Origin: Welwitschia mirabilis
Taxonomy: Eukaryota > Gnetophyta > Gnetopsida > Welwitschiales
DNA length: 64,000 bases
Reading direction: 5' to 3'
Assembly: GCA_051453625.1 (NCBI GenBank)
Contig: JBOZIK010000001.1
Coordinates: 228,147,135 to 228,211,134, forward strand
Part shown: in pieces, positions 11,901 to 22,957 of the stretch
How positions within the stretch are numbered: the stretch's first letter is position 1
How the letters are laid out: each line of letters begins with the position of its first letter
Notes under the pieces: model-generated
The model's database searches: none
What the model was told of the DNA's origin: nothing
What the model saw: the letters and a program-made list of their open reading frames with translations, nothing else
Made by a program: the position numbers and the translations under genes

Positions 11901-12611
11901 TAGCAAAAATGTGAACTTTATTAATTGTAATTTTGCTATTAATTTTTATATGTGAAAATATTATAAGTCTTATAGCTATTATACCTTAAAAATTAAGCCC
12001 ACAAAGAATTAGGAGTTGTTTGTAACTAGGGTTTAGTTGGTAAGCAACATATAACCTTATAAGCTTACTATTTAAATAATATAAGTCTTAATCTTCAAGT
12101 AATATTTTGATCAGTGAGATCAATATTACTTTATTGATAAAATTCTAGTCATTTAAAAAATGTAATTAGTATATTTTAGTGCTAAGATGAGTTAAAATTT
12201 TTAGTTATAGAAATAATAGTCACTAGCAAAAACTTATTATTTCTTTTAAAAAATATATAACTCTTTATGTGCATCCTTGGATAATTATTGAGTATACTAA
12301 ACTTATACCTAAATCTAGCATTATACATTATATAATATAAATACATATCTAAATAAAACTATAGCCCTAGGTTTTATAATGACTCTTAATAATGCATGAG
12401 TATTATCTAAGGGTATTATGCATATGCACAACCTTATCAACAAAATCATGATGATGATATTATTATTATTTAGGTCATACTCCTTTATCTTACAATTTGT
12501 TATTAGAGCATTAAGTTTGAAGATTTTAAACTATAGAAGTTTAGGACTTTACATTTTCATATCAAAGTTACATAAAGTTTTTAAGTGCAAAAATTTAAAT
12601 TGTTTACATTT

Positions 12612-12625
12612 TGGTATTAGAGATT
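12612..12625 (+). other. Primer binding site, tRNA-iMet type
   Basis: TGGTATTAGAGATT, three bases after the 5' LTR. It matches TGGTATCAGAGC with C-to-T and C-to-A changes, the standard initiator-tRNA-Met primer site of many plant LTR elements. Confidence 0.75.
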
Positions 12626-12805
12626 AGATTTATAACTTTATTGGAATTAATTATTCAGATCCTAGGTTGACAAATTCATTGGGCATAAGTATTGTTAACT
12701 TGACGAACTCACTAGGTATAGCTATTGTTAGGTTTGTGAATTAACTTGGCTTAACTATTTAACATGGGTTTATGATATGTATAGTTTAATTTTTACAAGA
12801 TTATC
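12626..12805 (+). other. Leader of the giant-LTR element
   Basis: Short untranslated leader. It holds two diverged copies of a roughly 48-bp stretch (GACAAATTCATTGGGCATAA at about 12668, GACGAACTCACTAGGTATAG at about 12702). No ORF. Confidence 0.45.
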
Positions 12806-13760
12806 TTGGACCCAAAAAGAGTAATAAATAGATCAACTAAAGTTTCAACATTAGTAAAAGTAGTTGACAACTTAGTGGATGAACTTCAAGAGAAAAACAA
12901 TGATAAGAAAGATGGTAAATTCCTTAAGAAAATGATGATGCAATTCAAAATAATGAATCCTCCAACTTTTGAGGGTGTTGATAATGCAGCAGATGCAGAA
13001 GCATGGTTAATTTCTATCAAAAGAGAATTGGATTTATTTAACTAACAGAAGGCATTACTAGTGATCCATCAGCTTGTGAAAGAAGCAGTCTTATGGTGGG
13101 ACATAGAACAACTTTAAGTACCTTATCCAATGTCTATTTCTTAGGAAGAGTTTGAAGGAAGATTTAAAGATAGGTACATATCATATTTTTTCTTGAATTC
13201 AAAGGATGACGAATTCTATAGTCTTAAACAAGGCCTTATGATAATAGCTCAATATGAACATAAGTTCATGGAGCTCTTACAGTATGTTCTTGAGTTAGCA
13301 GGAAGTGAAGCAATAAAGTTTCATAGATTCATAGCTAGATTACATCCTACAATTCAAAGTTAATTTAAGTTATTCCAATCTAAAACCATTGTAGAATCTC
13401 TAGAAAATGGTAGAATAAGTGAAGAATCTTTAAATAAAAACAAGAAATGTATGTAAAGGAAAATAATTTTACAAGAAAGAGGAGATTTTCAAGAAAGAAA
13501 GAAGTCATTCTTTAGAAATAATGAGTCAAATCAAATTGATAGCAAGGGTGAAATCTCCAAGTTTAATGCAATGCAAAATTAGAATAAAATTAAACTTGAA
13601 GATAGGTGAAGGACTACCTATTTCTTAGGTAATGGAACTAAAGATTTTCAAAAAGGGATGTCATAATTGTGGAGGTCTTCAGTATGCCAGAAATTGCCCT
13701 TATAAAAGAAATTTGATAGACATAAGGAAGATTTATTCCTCAATCCAAAATGAAGGAATC
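12806..13760 (+). pseudogene. Broken gag of the giant-LTR element
   Basis: Capsid-type gag of a Ty3/gypsy element. The N-terminal part is still open (12806-13045) with a Lys-rich start and MNPPTFEGVDNAADAEAWL, the usual PxF.G..d...a..WL motif of the Retrotrans_gag family. It continues through stops with the typical W.W....G-type helices (KEAVLWWDIEQL, EEFEGRFKDRYI) to about 13370. After a basic linker comes a nucleic-acid binding knuckle at 13659-13697 reading CHNCGGLQYARNC. One residue is lost and the zinc-binding His is replaced compared with C-x2-C-x4-H-x4-C. Several stops stand where CAA/CAG is expected. No protease or RT follows. Confidence 0.78.
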
Positions 13761-14002
13761 TAATTATTTATAGTAAAAGATGTAATAGATATTAAAATTT
13801 TTCATTTGTGAATAATTAGATAAGCATGTAGTTATTAAATTATTTTATAAACAAAGATAGGATTTAGATAGAAGAAATTTTCAATCCTTTGGATAATTAC
13901 AAGTAATAATTTTTGAAGGAACTACGTATGAGATGTAAGACATCATCATGGGAATAAGTAGAAGTAGAGTAGTTTAAAGAGGCAGAATATTTTGCTAATT
14001 TC
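13761..14002 (+). other. Internal remnant between gag and pol tail
   Basis: About 240 bp of degraded sequence in the place where several kilobases of pol should be. No protease, RT, RNase H or integrase motif is visible on either strand. Confidence 0.5.
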
Positions 14003-14039
14003 TAGTTTTGAGGATGAAACCTCATAAGAAGTAGATAAA
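14003..14039 (+). other. Pol C-terminal trace and polypurine tract
   Basis: Reads SFEDET, the acidic tail often found at the very end of Tekay/Del-like pol, then a purine-rich AAGAAGTAGATAAA directly before the 3' LTR. The tract has lost its G run. In such elements the polypurine tract follows this acidic tail closely, which explains the arrangement. Confidence 0.55.
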
Positions 14040-14478
14040 TATCATATCTAAAATTTTTAACAATCAAGATTTAAGTTTAAAATATTTTTAATAAATAAGT
14101 TAAAAGAGTGTGAAATTTTATAAGGCAAATATTTTAAATTAATAGTTAGTAGTGCTATAATTATTGTTTTGTGCCTTATCTTTANNNNNNNNNNNNNNNN
14201 NNNNNNNAAATGCCAATGAATTATGGACTTGAAATTAAAATTATTTGAAATAGAGATATTAGTTATTATTTTAAATGCTAAAGAAATTGGTATCATATTT
14301 ATGAAATATTTTTGTTGCTATTAATATCTTATTATTTAATTATGGTAAGTATAATTTTTATTTGTTTATTTACCTAGTGGTCTAATAACGTAACAAAATC
14401 CCCATCACTTAATCATCCTCCTTTATGATGTTTTATCTTTATATTCTTGTGACCCTTCATATTCCACTAAAACTTAGT

Positions 14479-14486
14479 TATAAATA
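14479..14486 (+). promoter_or_regulatory. TATA box of the 3' giant LTR
   Basis: TATAAATA at the place matching 9178-9185 of the other LTR, with similar flanks. Confidence 0.5.
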
Positions 14487-15839
14487 TGATCCTCCCCCTC
14501 CTTTTCTGTTACTTTCATTTTTGGAGAACCCTTCGCTACTAAATCTTAGAGCTTAGAAAAGCCTTGAAGCCTTTCAATCTTTATAAGATCTTAAGTTTTA
14601 TCTAGAAATTATATATGGTACTATGAATTGTTTTAATTTCTTATATGGTTTATGTACTTCCATTTATTTCTTGTATGTTCTAATTGATTTCTACATCTTT
14701 TTACATGTATCATATAAATCTTTTTCTTATGCGTAAAATATTTTGGCCATGAATTCTATTCTATGCTTAAAACTTTACTATGTAACCAAATCATGTAGCT
14801 TTAAGGGTTGGGCCACCTGAAGGATTCTTCATTGGCCATGGGAGTGACCTATTAAAGTGATCAGGGTGATGTTTGTGACTCATTTAGTTGTGCATGACAT
14901 AATGTCTTACATATTTAGGAGGTTATCCCACCTAAAGGGTTCCTATTAGCCATAAGAATGATCCTCTAGACAAATGGATATTTTGACACCCTTCTAACAT
15001 GACATAATATACATTGTACATTTATGGATTACTGAGACTTAAATATTTGTATCTCACATATCATATTTCATATAAGGTTTTGGTCATTCTATATTATTGA
15101 GGATTCCTTCTTAAGCATTAGAAACTCCTTATCTTAAACCTTGCCATGGATCATACTCAGAACTATGAAGGTACAGTTCTCACACCACGTCTGTTGTGTA
15201 GGAAATTTTTCAAAGAATTAGGTGGAAAGAAGTTAAAGTTGAGTGTATTCTATGCGATTCTACATTTTGAAAACATTTTATGTTTTTAATCTTATATACG
15301 AGTTAATCCTTGTGATCATACATTTTAAAATATCTATGTATTTTGAGCTTCATGTCTCTATTATAAATATTAAACTTGCATAAATAATTTTTCCGATTTT
15401 GCAAGCTATTAGAAAAATATTCCTATTCAATTGGTAAATCAAGAATTTGTTATAGATAGTTTAATTTGCAAAGAAATATTTGTTAAACATTATTGCTATC
15501 TATCTTATTGTAATTTTTTTAAATGATAGTGTATATTATTATCATGATAATATGAGCTCAAGTACAAATCAATTTTTTTTAATATAATTGCCTAATTTTC
15601 TACCAAGCAACGAAAGATTGGGTAAGTGCCTATTGAGGAATCTACATCCTCTTCTATTAAAACATCATAGGTTAGATTATGAAGAACTTAGTGATTGACA
15701 CCTATCTTTCAAATGCTAAGTAAAGAATTATAGTTTCCCTTTTAGTTTAGAAAGCAAAGTGTTAAAACATATTAAGATGTGAGTTTCAAGCAACTTTATG
15801 AATAAGAAATAATTATACAAAATTTTTTTTGCTATTGCA

Positions 15840-15910
15840 AGGCGTCAAACTCAGGACCTCTTCATTTTCTTATCTTAATTCTAGTCTATTATTCGAGTAA
15901 GTGAGTATTA
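15840..15910 (-). repeat. tRNA-like (SINE-type) module, reverse, in 3' giant LTR
   Basis: Counterpart of 10537-10606. The box B-like word reads GGTCCTGAGTTTGAC on the minus strand (15844-15857). The box A region is more decayed. Confidence 0.45.
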
Positions 15911-17141
15911 TGATTTGAGTAGTCAATAAATCCCTTCTTAGATAAGGTTATTTAATTTGCATTAGCTTGGGCATGACACTCTTAATCAATAAAGAGATCA
16001 TAAGGATCTACTCACTTTCTACTATATCGCTATTAAAACCTCACGTCTAAGCATAACTATACTATGCATCACATTTGGTTTTTTTGGACACTTGAACTCC
16101 TCCCCTCTCAAGCATTTTAGCAGGAACATTAAACCAAGCAACAATTCCTAAGTTTAGTAAAATGATGAAAATGTTAAATGAAAATTTAAGGATGCTAAAT
16201 CAAATGTAATATGCATGTCCAACTAACAAAATGCATGCATAATAGTAATTGTTTCATCTAAGAATGTGTGTTCAATTTTAGGGAATCTTAACTAGTTACC
16301 TAATCAATCACTATAATGTGTTTTCCTTCATCATTGAATACACCATAAAACATCATTATCATTATAGTGTTTGTTTCTTTGTCCATTCCACTAATGCCTT
16401 TGATTCGGAGGCACATCCTCTCTTTATGTTAGAGCTATTGTAAATGGCATAATTTTTATTCTTTGCTTCTATCCTAACACCCTTTTTATTTTAGTGCCAT
16501 TTATTTAAATAAAGTTGAAATACCTAAGCATTAAAATTTAATGCTAATACTATTTGTGAAATGCATAAACAAGTAATGAATGAGCTTTCGAATCCCTTCA
16601 GTGCATCCATTTCTCCTTCTTTCTTTCCTATGGAGTGCTATTATTCAATCTTTTACACTATGTTTTTCATTCTTTTCTATCAAGAAACATCTTTTCTCCA
16701 ATCTCTGTGCATTTTACTCCCTTCTCTTGTTTCTAACACTGCACTTCTTAGAGCAAGCATCATCTACATAGCTTGTAATCCATTCCTTCATTCTCTCAAA
16801 GTGATAGCTCAATGACATTAATGATTAAAGTTCTTGATGACATGAGGATAATCAAATTATTGGCTAGACACAGCGTTGCAAGTTCGCACCTCCATTCTCA
16901 AGCTTGTGATGTCCACTTTTGATGCTGCCCCTTGCAAACCTACTATGTCGACATTATTCTTCATTCTTCTTTTCCCTTCCTATCTAATCTACTCACACAT
17001 CATAGTACAATCTCTTCCCAAGACTTTCAAATTGACACAAAGAATAAGCCCTATTCAAGTTGTCTAGCATTAAGATTTTAGTCCATGTTATCATCAAGTT
17101 CATTCATGAAGATGTGTAGTTGTTTAGTTCACCTAAGTAAT

Positions 17142-17205
17142 GGGTTGGCTGAGTGGTTAAGTTAGATGTTAATTAGTAGTAAGGTTGTGGGTTTAAACCA
17201 TAGTA
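17142..17205 (+). repeat. tRNA-like (SINE-type) module, forward, in 3' giant LTR
   Basis: Box A TGGCTGAGTGGTTAAG (17146-17161) is a very good match to the pol III consensus. Box B GGGTTTAAACC lies at 17189-17199. It is counterpart to 11832-11900. Confidence 0.6.
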
Positions 17206-17965
17206 ATAGCAAAAATGTGAATTTTATCAATTTCTATTTTTCTATTAAATTTTATATCTACAAATATTATAAATATTATAGCTATTATACCTTAAAAATT
17301 AAGCCCGCAAAGAATTAGGAGTTATTTGTAATGAGGGTTTAATTGGTCAACATCATATAACCTTATAAGCTTACTATTTAAATAATATAAGGATTAATAT
17401 TTAAGGAATATTTTAATTAGTGAGACTAATATTCGTTTATTGACAAAATTCTAGTCATTTAAAAACTGTGATTACTATATTTTGGTGATATAAGTTTTAA
17501 GCTTTTAGTTGTTAAAATCCAAGTCTTACTTTTGCGACTAAGATGAGTTAAAATTTTTAATTATATAAATATTACTCCCTAGCAAAAACTTATTATTCCT
17601 TTAAAAAAAATATATAACTCTTTATATGCATCCTTGAGTAATTATTGAGTAGATTGGAGTTATACTTAAATCTGGCATAATACATTATTTAATATAAATA
17701 AATATCTAAATAAAACTATAACCCTAGGTTTTATAATAACTCTTAATAATGCATGAGTATTGTCGGAAAGTATTATGCATATGCATAAACTTAGCAACAA
17801 AATCATGATGATGATGATATTATTATTTATGTCATACTCCTTTATATTACAATTTGTTATCAGAGCATTAAGTTTGAAGATTTTCAACTATAGAAGCTTA
17901 GGACTTTACATTTTGGTATTATAGTTACATAAAGTTTTTAAGTACGAAAATTTAGGTCATTTACA

Positions 17966-17970
17966 ATATT
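17966..17970. repeat. Target site duplication ATATT (right)
   Basis: Identical to 8732-8736. It directly follows the TTTACA end of the 3' giant LTR. Confidence 0.85.
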
Positions 17971-18342
17971 TTAGAGATAAAATATCATATAGTCATGCTA
18001 ATTGGAAAAAGCCTCATTTCCTTATTGAAAATCCATATCTTAAATTGAATGNNNNNNNNNNTAATCTTACTAAACATCCTAAAGAACCTTTAAAATATTC
18101 TTGAATGTTTTCTTTGAGTACTTCCTTGCATGCACTAAATAATTACGATTTATGTTGTTTTAAAAAGAGATTTCTTCTTAATGAGATTTATTACTTTTTT
18201 ATCTTTTATTTAAAATATGAAATTTGTGCTATCAAAGTTTTATCCTTTTATTGTTTTTGCCTCTAATTAACTTTATTGAAAAATGATTGTATACCTGTTA
18301 TGTTTTATCGATAGGTCAATATTTGGTTTGATCCTTATTTTT
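17971..18342 (+). other. Host-element internal sequence right of the nested insertion
   Basis: Continuation of the interrupted Athila-like internal region, with a 10-N gap at 18052-18061. The last part (18164-18342) is repeated, diverged, at 18854-19033 beyond the next gap. No domain recognised. Confidence 0.5.
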
Positions 18343-18853
18343 NNNNNNNNNNNNNNNNNNNNNNNNNNNNNNNNNNNNNNNNNNNNNNNNNNNNNNNNNN
18401 NNNNNNNNNNNNNNNNNNNNNNNNNNNNNNNNNNNNNNNNNNNNNNNNNNNNNNNNNNNNNNNNNNNNNNNNNNNNNNNNNNNNNNNNNNNNNNNNNNNN
18501 NNNNNNNNNNNNNNNNNNNNNNNNNNNNNNNNNNNNNNNNNNNNNNNNNNNNNNNNNNNNNNNNNNNNNNNNNNNNNNNNNNNNNNNNNNNNNNNNNNNN
18601 NNNNNNNNNNNNNNNNNNNNNNNNNNNNNNNNNNNNNNNNNNNNNNNNNNNNNNNNNNNNNNNNNNNNNNNNNNNNNNNNNNNNNNNNNNNNNNNNNNNN
18701 NNNNNNNNNNNNNNNNNNNNNNNNNNNNNNNNNNNNNNNNNNNNNNNNNNNNNNNNNNNNNNNNNNNNNNNNNNNNNNNNNNNNNNNNNNNNNNNNNNNN
18801 NNNNNNNNNNNNNNNNNNNNNNNNNNNNNNNNNNNNNNNNNNNNNNNNNNNNN
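18343..18853. other. Assembly gap (511 N)
   Basis: Gap lying exactly between two diverged copies of a roughly 180-bp sequence (18164-18342 and 18854-19033). Apparent long open frames across it consist of N and are not real. Confidence 0.95.
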
Positions 18854-19033
18854 AAGAGATTATTATTTAATGAGATTTATCACTTCTTTATCTCTTCTTT
18901 AGAATCTTAAATTTGTGCTATCAAAGTTTTATTCTTTTATTATTTTACCTCTAATTAATTTTAATGAAAAATGATTGTATACCTTTTATGTTTTATAAAT
19001 TGGTAAATATTTGGTTTGGATCTTATTTTTCTA
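18854..19033 (+). repeat. Second copy of a roughly 180-bp direct repeat
   Basis: Matches 18164-18342 with scattered substitutions. Shared words include AATGAGATTTAT, GTGCTATCAAAGTTTTAT and AAAAATGATTGTATACC. The copies are about 690 bp apart as assembled. Confidence 0.75.
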
Positions 19034-19224
19034 AGAGAATGTAATATCCTAGAACCATAGCCTTGGGAATAAATCTTTCTTTTTTATATTTTTTTGAAAA
19101 AAGTGATGAATAGATTTTAGAATTTGAATAAAATTTATTTTTACTTTTCTTTGGTATTTTCTTTTTGCTCTTATGTTTTTATGCTTTTGTCTTTGGTTTT
19201 TATTTTAAGAAATCAATTAATCTC
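19034..19224 (+). other. AT-rich unassigned sequence
   Basis: T-rich sequence before the integrase tail; integrase is expected here by position but no motif is readable. Confidence 0.35.
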
Positions 19225-19375
19225 TATATGGTTAGATTCTTATCTTTTAAAGAAAGTACATTTTTAATGGATCAATTGAAATTTTTGATTTAAAAACTAG
19301 GGAAATTAAAAAAAATGGACAAGGGTTAAAAATCCATAAATCATTAAACCTTGAACATGTTAGAAGCAATTATTT
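19225..19375 (+). pseudogene. Integrase C-terminal remnant
   Basis: Translates to NGSIEIFDLKTREIKKNGQ and GLKIHKSLNLEHVRSNYFE. This matches the end of the integrase at 42185-42300 (NGSIKILDLEARNIYKVNGQ) and the usual FKVNGQRLK end of Athila-lineage pol. It is the only pol trace in the second internal region. RT, RNase H and the integrase core are missing, or hidden by the gap at 18343-18853, which is too short to hold them as sized. Confidence 0.6.
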
Positions 19376-19735
19376 TGAAAGTCATCCTATCATTATCTAA
19401 ATTTTTTCTTAGCTTATCCTTCTAGTGGATGCCCTGCTATTACTTGAACATCTTTTAAACCTGACTTATGTTTTACTTTACAAAGTTATCATAACTAGTA
19501 ATTTTTACTTAGGCATTAAAATTATAAGATTAAATTCATCTAATTTTAAGATATTCAAATGTCTATGAACTTTATTTGAAGGAAGATGCTTTGGTTTTTT
19601 GTGTTTTCTCTCAATGGTACAAGTCTTTGGTTGTTCGGGGTGTTCTTTCTTTTCTTTCATCTCATTTGTTCACCTTCATCTTTGTGAGTGTATGGTTATT
19701 GGGATTTATTTTTTAGAAGCATGTAAAAAAATCAA

Positions 19736-19736
<1 letters not shown>

Positions 19737-19784
<48 letters not shown>
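19737..19784. repeat. (TA)n(GA)n microsatellite
   Basis: About 12 TA units directly followed by about 12 GA units. The homologous site in the element at 35114-47761 (about 42675-42710) is a loose purine-rich stretch, so the array expanded in this copy. Confidence 0.9.
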
Positions 19785-21788
19785 ATAATGACCATGATCT
19801 ATTGTTTTTATACTAAATACATGGTCATCATGATGTTCCACTACACTGAGGTAAATTTTCTTGAGAGAGGCCTTTGGTAGTATTGGTAGCTGTGGAACTC
19901 TAATGGGGAGTCAGTTGGCCATGCTTCATAGGGTCTTACTTCTCTGACCATGGCTACACTTCCCTTATCATAGATTAAAATAAAATACTTTAAGGCTATG
20001 ATATTAGTGGTGTTTCTGGTATCATTAGAGGCATTGCTTATTTCTTTGACTTATTGTGCTTGCTATATCATCATAAAATCATTTCACTTTTAAGGATTCA
20101 GGTGTTTTTGGGTTATTAGCAGGTGAGTTTATTTTTGACAAATTTTGATCTTAGCATTCATTATTTTAAAACATTAGTTACTGATAATCATCATAATCAC
20201 TGCCTATTTGAATGGTACTTCATGAAGTTTTTACCTTATGTCATGCATCATTAATCAGGTGATTTTATAATTACTTCCAAAGGGGTTTTCTAGATTTGAA
20301 TTTAGGGTGGTACACAATCTTCTTCATGTTTTTAAGTTTTCCATTTCCATTTTGTTTTCTTTAGTCATTTTCTTTAATATTTCAAAGTCGTTTCTACACT
20401 TTTTCATTACAAATGCTTAGGACTTAATAATTTAGTATTTCTCTTATTGACTTTTAATTTTACTTGCCACTTCTCTTTATACAAGTTGATTTCTTTTTAC
20501 AAATAATTTTTTCTAGTTTATGATGCTAATTTTTCCCATGTATTCTTTTGAATCTTTTCAAGTTTAGCTTTCTTTAATTTTTTTGTTTTGAGTTTTGATG
20601 CATCTAATACTATTTTTCAATGATTATGAGTTTATGGCACATTTCATCTATCTTCCTTAGCTTGATGCATTTACCTCCTTTATCATGCCTTGATTTATCA
20701 TGATTTTATAGCCATTTTCCATCTTTTGAACTCTCTCATACATTTTTAAACCCTAATTAATGCTATCTGAGCTTAATTGATTTTTCTAGCAATTCCAAAA
20801 TTTTTGATCTTTTGAAAAATCCCTGTCATCCTCCTTGTTGTCTAGACAATGAAGCAAATGACACATACATATTTTTTGAATATTAACTCTTTATCTTTCA
20901 TCTTTTTTAGACTATTTTATAAATGTTTTTTCATGTACAAAATACTACTCTTAGGCCTACTTATTTTGCTTATTTGTACTTAACTTGCATATGGATCTTT
21001 TTCCTTCTTATGTTAATGCAATACGGAACGTATTGATTCACCTGTGCAGGAGAAAAGACATATATTTTAAGATATTTTGAGAAAATTTTAAATATTTAAG
21101 GGTCATGTTTGCATTGTCATGAGACATATCTATAATGTACTAATCTTATTTTGAATGTCTACTACTTGAATGATATGCATTATGGATATTGTTTAGTAAA
21201 ATATGTACTTAATAACAGAATACTTGTAGTTTGTTTTCCTTGTAAGAATGATACATGCAATTTATGAGATTATGAATAAAGGTAATAATGTTTTGATTGA
21301 TTATTTTTAATATATTTTCCTTGTAAATTATGCTTATAAAATCAATGTTTGATCTATGAATACCCTTTTTAAGTTATTACTTGTTCTGATAATACATGCA
21401 CATCATTTATCTAAGTTATTATGGTCATATATTATAATGATTTTTTTGGTTATGACATCTAATTTTTATATTTTTGGTGTGCTAAATGTTTTAAGTGGGG
21501 TGCTAATGCACTGATAAGTATTTTAATCTTATTTTTTGATGAGAATGATTACAAATAATAATTTTACATATTTATTTTTAGGAGCATATCATTCCCATAC
21601 AATAATCCATACAACACCATGGTTACTTCATTTGCTAAGGCAAAACACTTCAGTTTATTTAATTTTATGATTTATTCTTGCATTCTAAAATGTATGAACT
21701 TGATTTACATACCCCTAAATAGTGTTTTATCTAAGTCAATTTGGCTTACAATTATAGTTTTCACCAAGTTTATCAGGTACTAATAAGG

Positions 21789-21803
21789 CTAGATGGGAGG
21801 TTA
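21789..21803 (+). other. Polypurine tract
   Basis: GCTAGATGGGAGGTTA directly before the LTR start TGTTGTGATGCC. The equivalent before the LTR at 46661 is TAAGTGGGGGCCTA. It marks the start of second-strand synthesis and fixes the plus orientation. Confidence 0.65.
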
Positions 21804-22957
21804 TGTTGTGATGCCAAATTATATGTTTTTAATAAGGTATTTTGAGTAGTTTTACAAAATATTTAGATGGGTTTATGTAAAAAATGATGATTATTAAGAG
21901 TCTAGGAGAAAATCATGAAAATGCACACATACCAACACTTTTTGAGGCATTTTGGATTAATTCTAATACTTTACATTTTGAGGAGACATTAATGTTCTAC
22001 AAAGCCATATTCACTTAATTGAAGAGCTTGAAAAATGTTGTCATCTCCTCATCATCTGGATAACAGACAAAGATGATACTACTTACATGCTAACTAAGAG
22101 GATAAATAGATAGATACAAAGGATAAATATAGAACTCTCTTGACATGGCATCATCTCCACTATCGTCTGAATGATACAAGAGATGATAATCTAATTTTAA
22201 TCAATGTACCAAGCCTTACCTAACTTGTGCAATGTGTCATGTGATTTCTATGTGTTATTAGGGCTTTTGGTTTCATCTGTTAGATTTTCTATTTTTGAGT
22301 CTGTTGTTGTTAATAAATACCACCTTTGTCCTTAACTCTGATCATCTTTGTTGCATTAGAAATTCTCATGATAGAAGATCGAAGGGTTGGAGGTCTATCT
22401 GTGAGTTGTAAAGAGGGGTTTTCCTTAGTGTTGGGCTATGTCTTATTCATTGAGGTGCTAATGCTTTGTAACAAGATATTGATTTGTTTTTTAACAAAAA
22501 TGTTCTTTTAGTTTTATTATATTTATGTGCATGTCTCTTATGATTTATGTTGCTTATGATTTTTTGATAGCTTCATCTATGATATAGGTCACCAAGGGCA
22601 ACCTTTGTTAAGGTTAAAATCATTAGTTTATGATATTGCATTGCATTTTATATTTCTTAGATTAAGCATTTCATGTTTTCCATATTTTGTTTGACGTACT
22701 TAATAGCTTAGGTTAATTAGGATTAGTGACAATTTTGTTGATTGATCTAAGTTATGCAAGGGGATCTTGATGACAAAGATTTGGTAGTCAGATAAATGTT
22801 TCATTTAGAGTAGATTACATTTGCATTTGCATTGTGTATTTACTTTTCTTACATTATTGATTTTTATTTTGAACCTTTACTTTGTGAAAAACAATTATCT
22901 TTTTTCTTGCCTAGTGTCTTCGATGAATTATGACATTCATAAATACACATAACAACA
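21804..22957 (+). repeat. LTR 3, Athila-like Ty3/gypsy family
   Basis: Begins TGTTGTGATGCC, aligns with LTR 1 and ends CATAACAACA. About 110 bp near the end are deleted: GACATT joins directly to CATAAATACAC. It has TTAATAAATA at 22310-22319 and an inverted repeat with 8-bp arms (ATCATCTC 22150-22157, GAGATGAT 22180-22187). No primer site follows, so it is the 3' LTR. I found no target duplication with the sequence before LTR 1. Confidence 0.85.

Larger units (their letters stand above)
8737..12608 (+). repeat. 5' LTR (3872 bp) of the giant-LTR element
   Basis: Starts TGTTACATCC, ends GTTTACA, and is followed by a tRNA-iMet primer site. It aligns over its whole length with 14040-17965. It has a TATA box at 9178-9185 and two tRNA-like promoter modules near 10540 and 11840. 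The short open stretches inside it (for example 10716-10934) are not shared as open frames with the other LTR and I do not regard them as genes. Confidence 0.88.
8737..17965 (+). mobile_element. Complete non-autonomous LTR retrotransposon with giant LTRs
   Basis: A 9229-bp element flanked by a perfect 5-bp duplication ATATT. It has two direct LTRs of about 3.87 and 3.93 kb and an interior of only about 1.43 kb with a tRNA-iMet primer site, a broken gag with a decayed zinc knuckle, and a trace of the pol end just before the 3' LTR. RT, RNase H and integrase are absent, so it would have depended on a related autonomous partner. The LTR start (TGTTACATCC) and the FEDE-type tail joined to a purine tract resemble the Tekay/Del chromovirus group. 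That placement is an inference. The LTRs differ at many positions (about 10 of 60 in one stretch I compared), so the insertion is old. Confidence 0.88.
14040..17965 (+). repeat. 3' LTR (3926 bp) of the giant-LTR element
   Basis: Starts TATCATATCT (decayed TGTTACATCC), ends TTTACA, and is followed by the ATATT duplication. A 23-N gap at 14185-14207 matches exactly 23 bases of the 5' LTR, so this gap is correctly sized. It contains the TATA box at 14479 and both tRNA-like modules. The open stretches at 16561-16815, 16876-17067 and 17666-17887 are chance frames inside it. Confidence 0.88.
19376..21803 (+). other. Long 3' untranslated tail of second Athila-like unit
   Basis: About 2.4 kb of T-rich sequence homologous in its first part to 42300-43300 (words ATGACCATGATCTATT, TACACTGAGGTAAATTTTC, TTGGTAGCTGTGGAACTC). 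No ORF is kept; 19599-19880 is an open stretch by chance running through a microsatellite. A perfect 12-bp palindrome TTGTCTAGACAA lies at 20838-20849. A purine word and GTGCTAATGCACTG lie at 21512-21530, about 280 bp before the LTR. Confidence 0.65.

Noticed and set aside
12612-12625. tRNA gene at primer-site sequences
   Set aside because: Only the 3' acceptor complement is present, not a cloverleaf; these are retroelement primer sites.
18283-18870. 195-residue plus-strand frame
   Set aside because: Made of gap N; only a few residues are real.
19040-19060. TGTAATATCCTAGAACC after a purine stretch as an LTR start
   Set aside because: It looks like a chromovirus LTR border, but integrase C-terminal sequence follows 200 bp later and no LTR partner was found.
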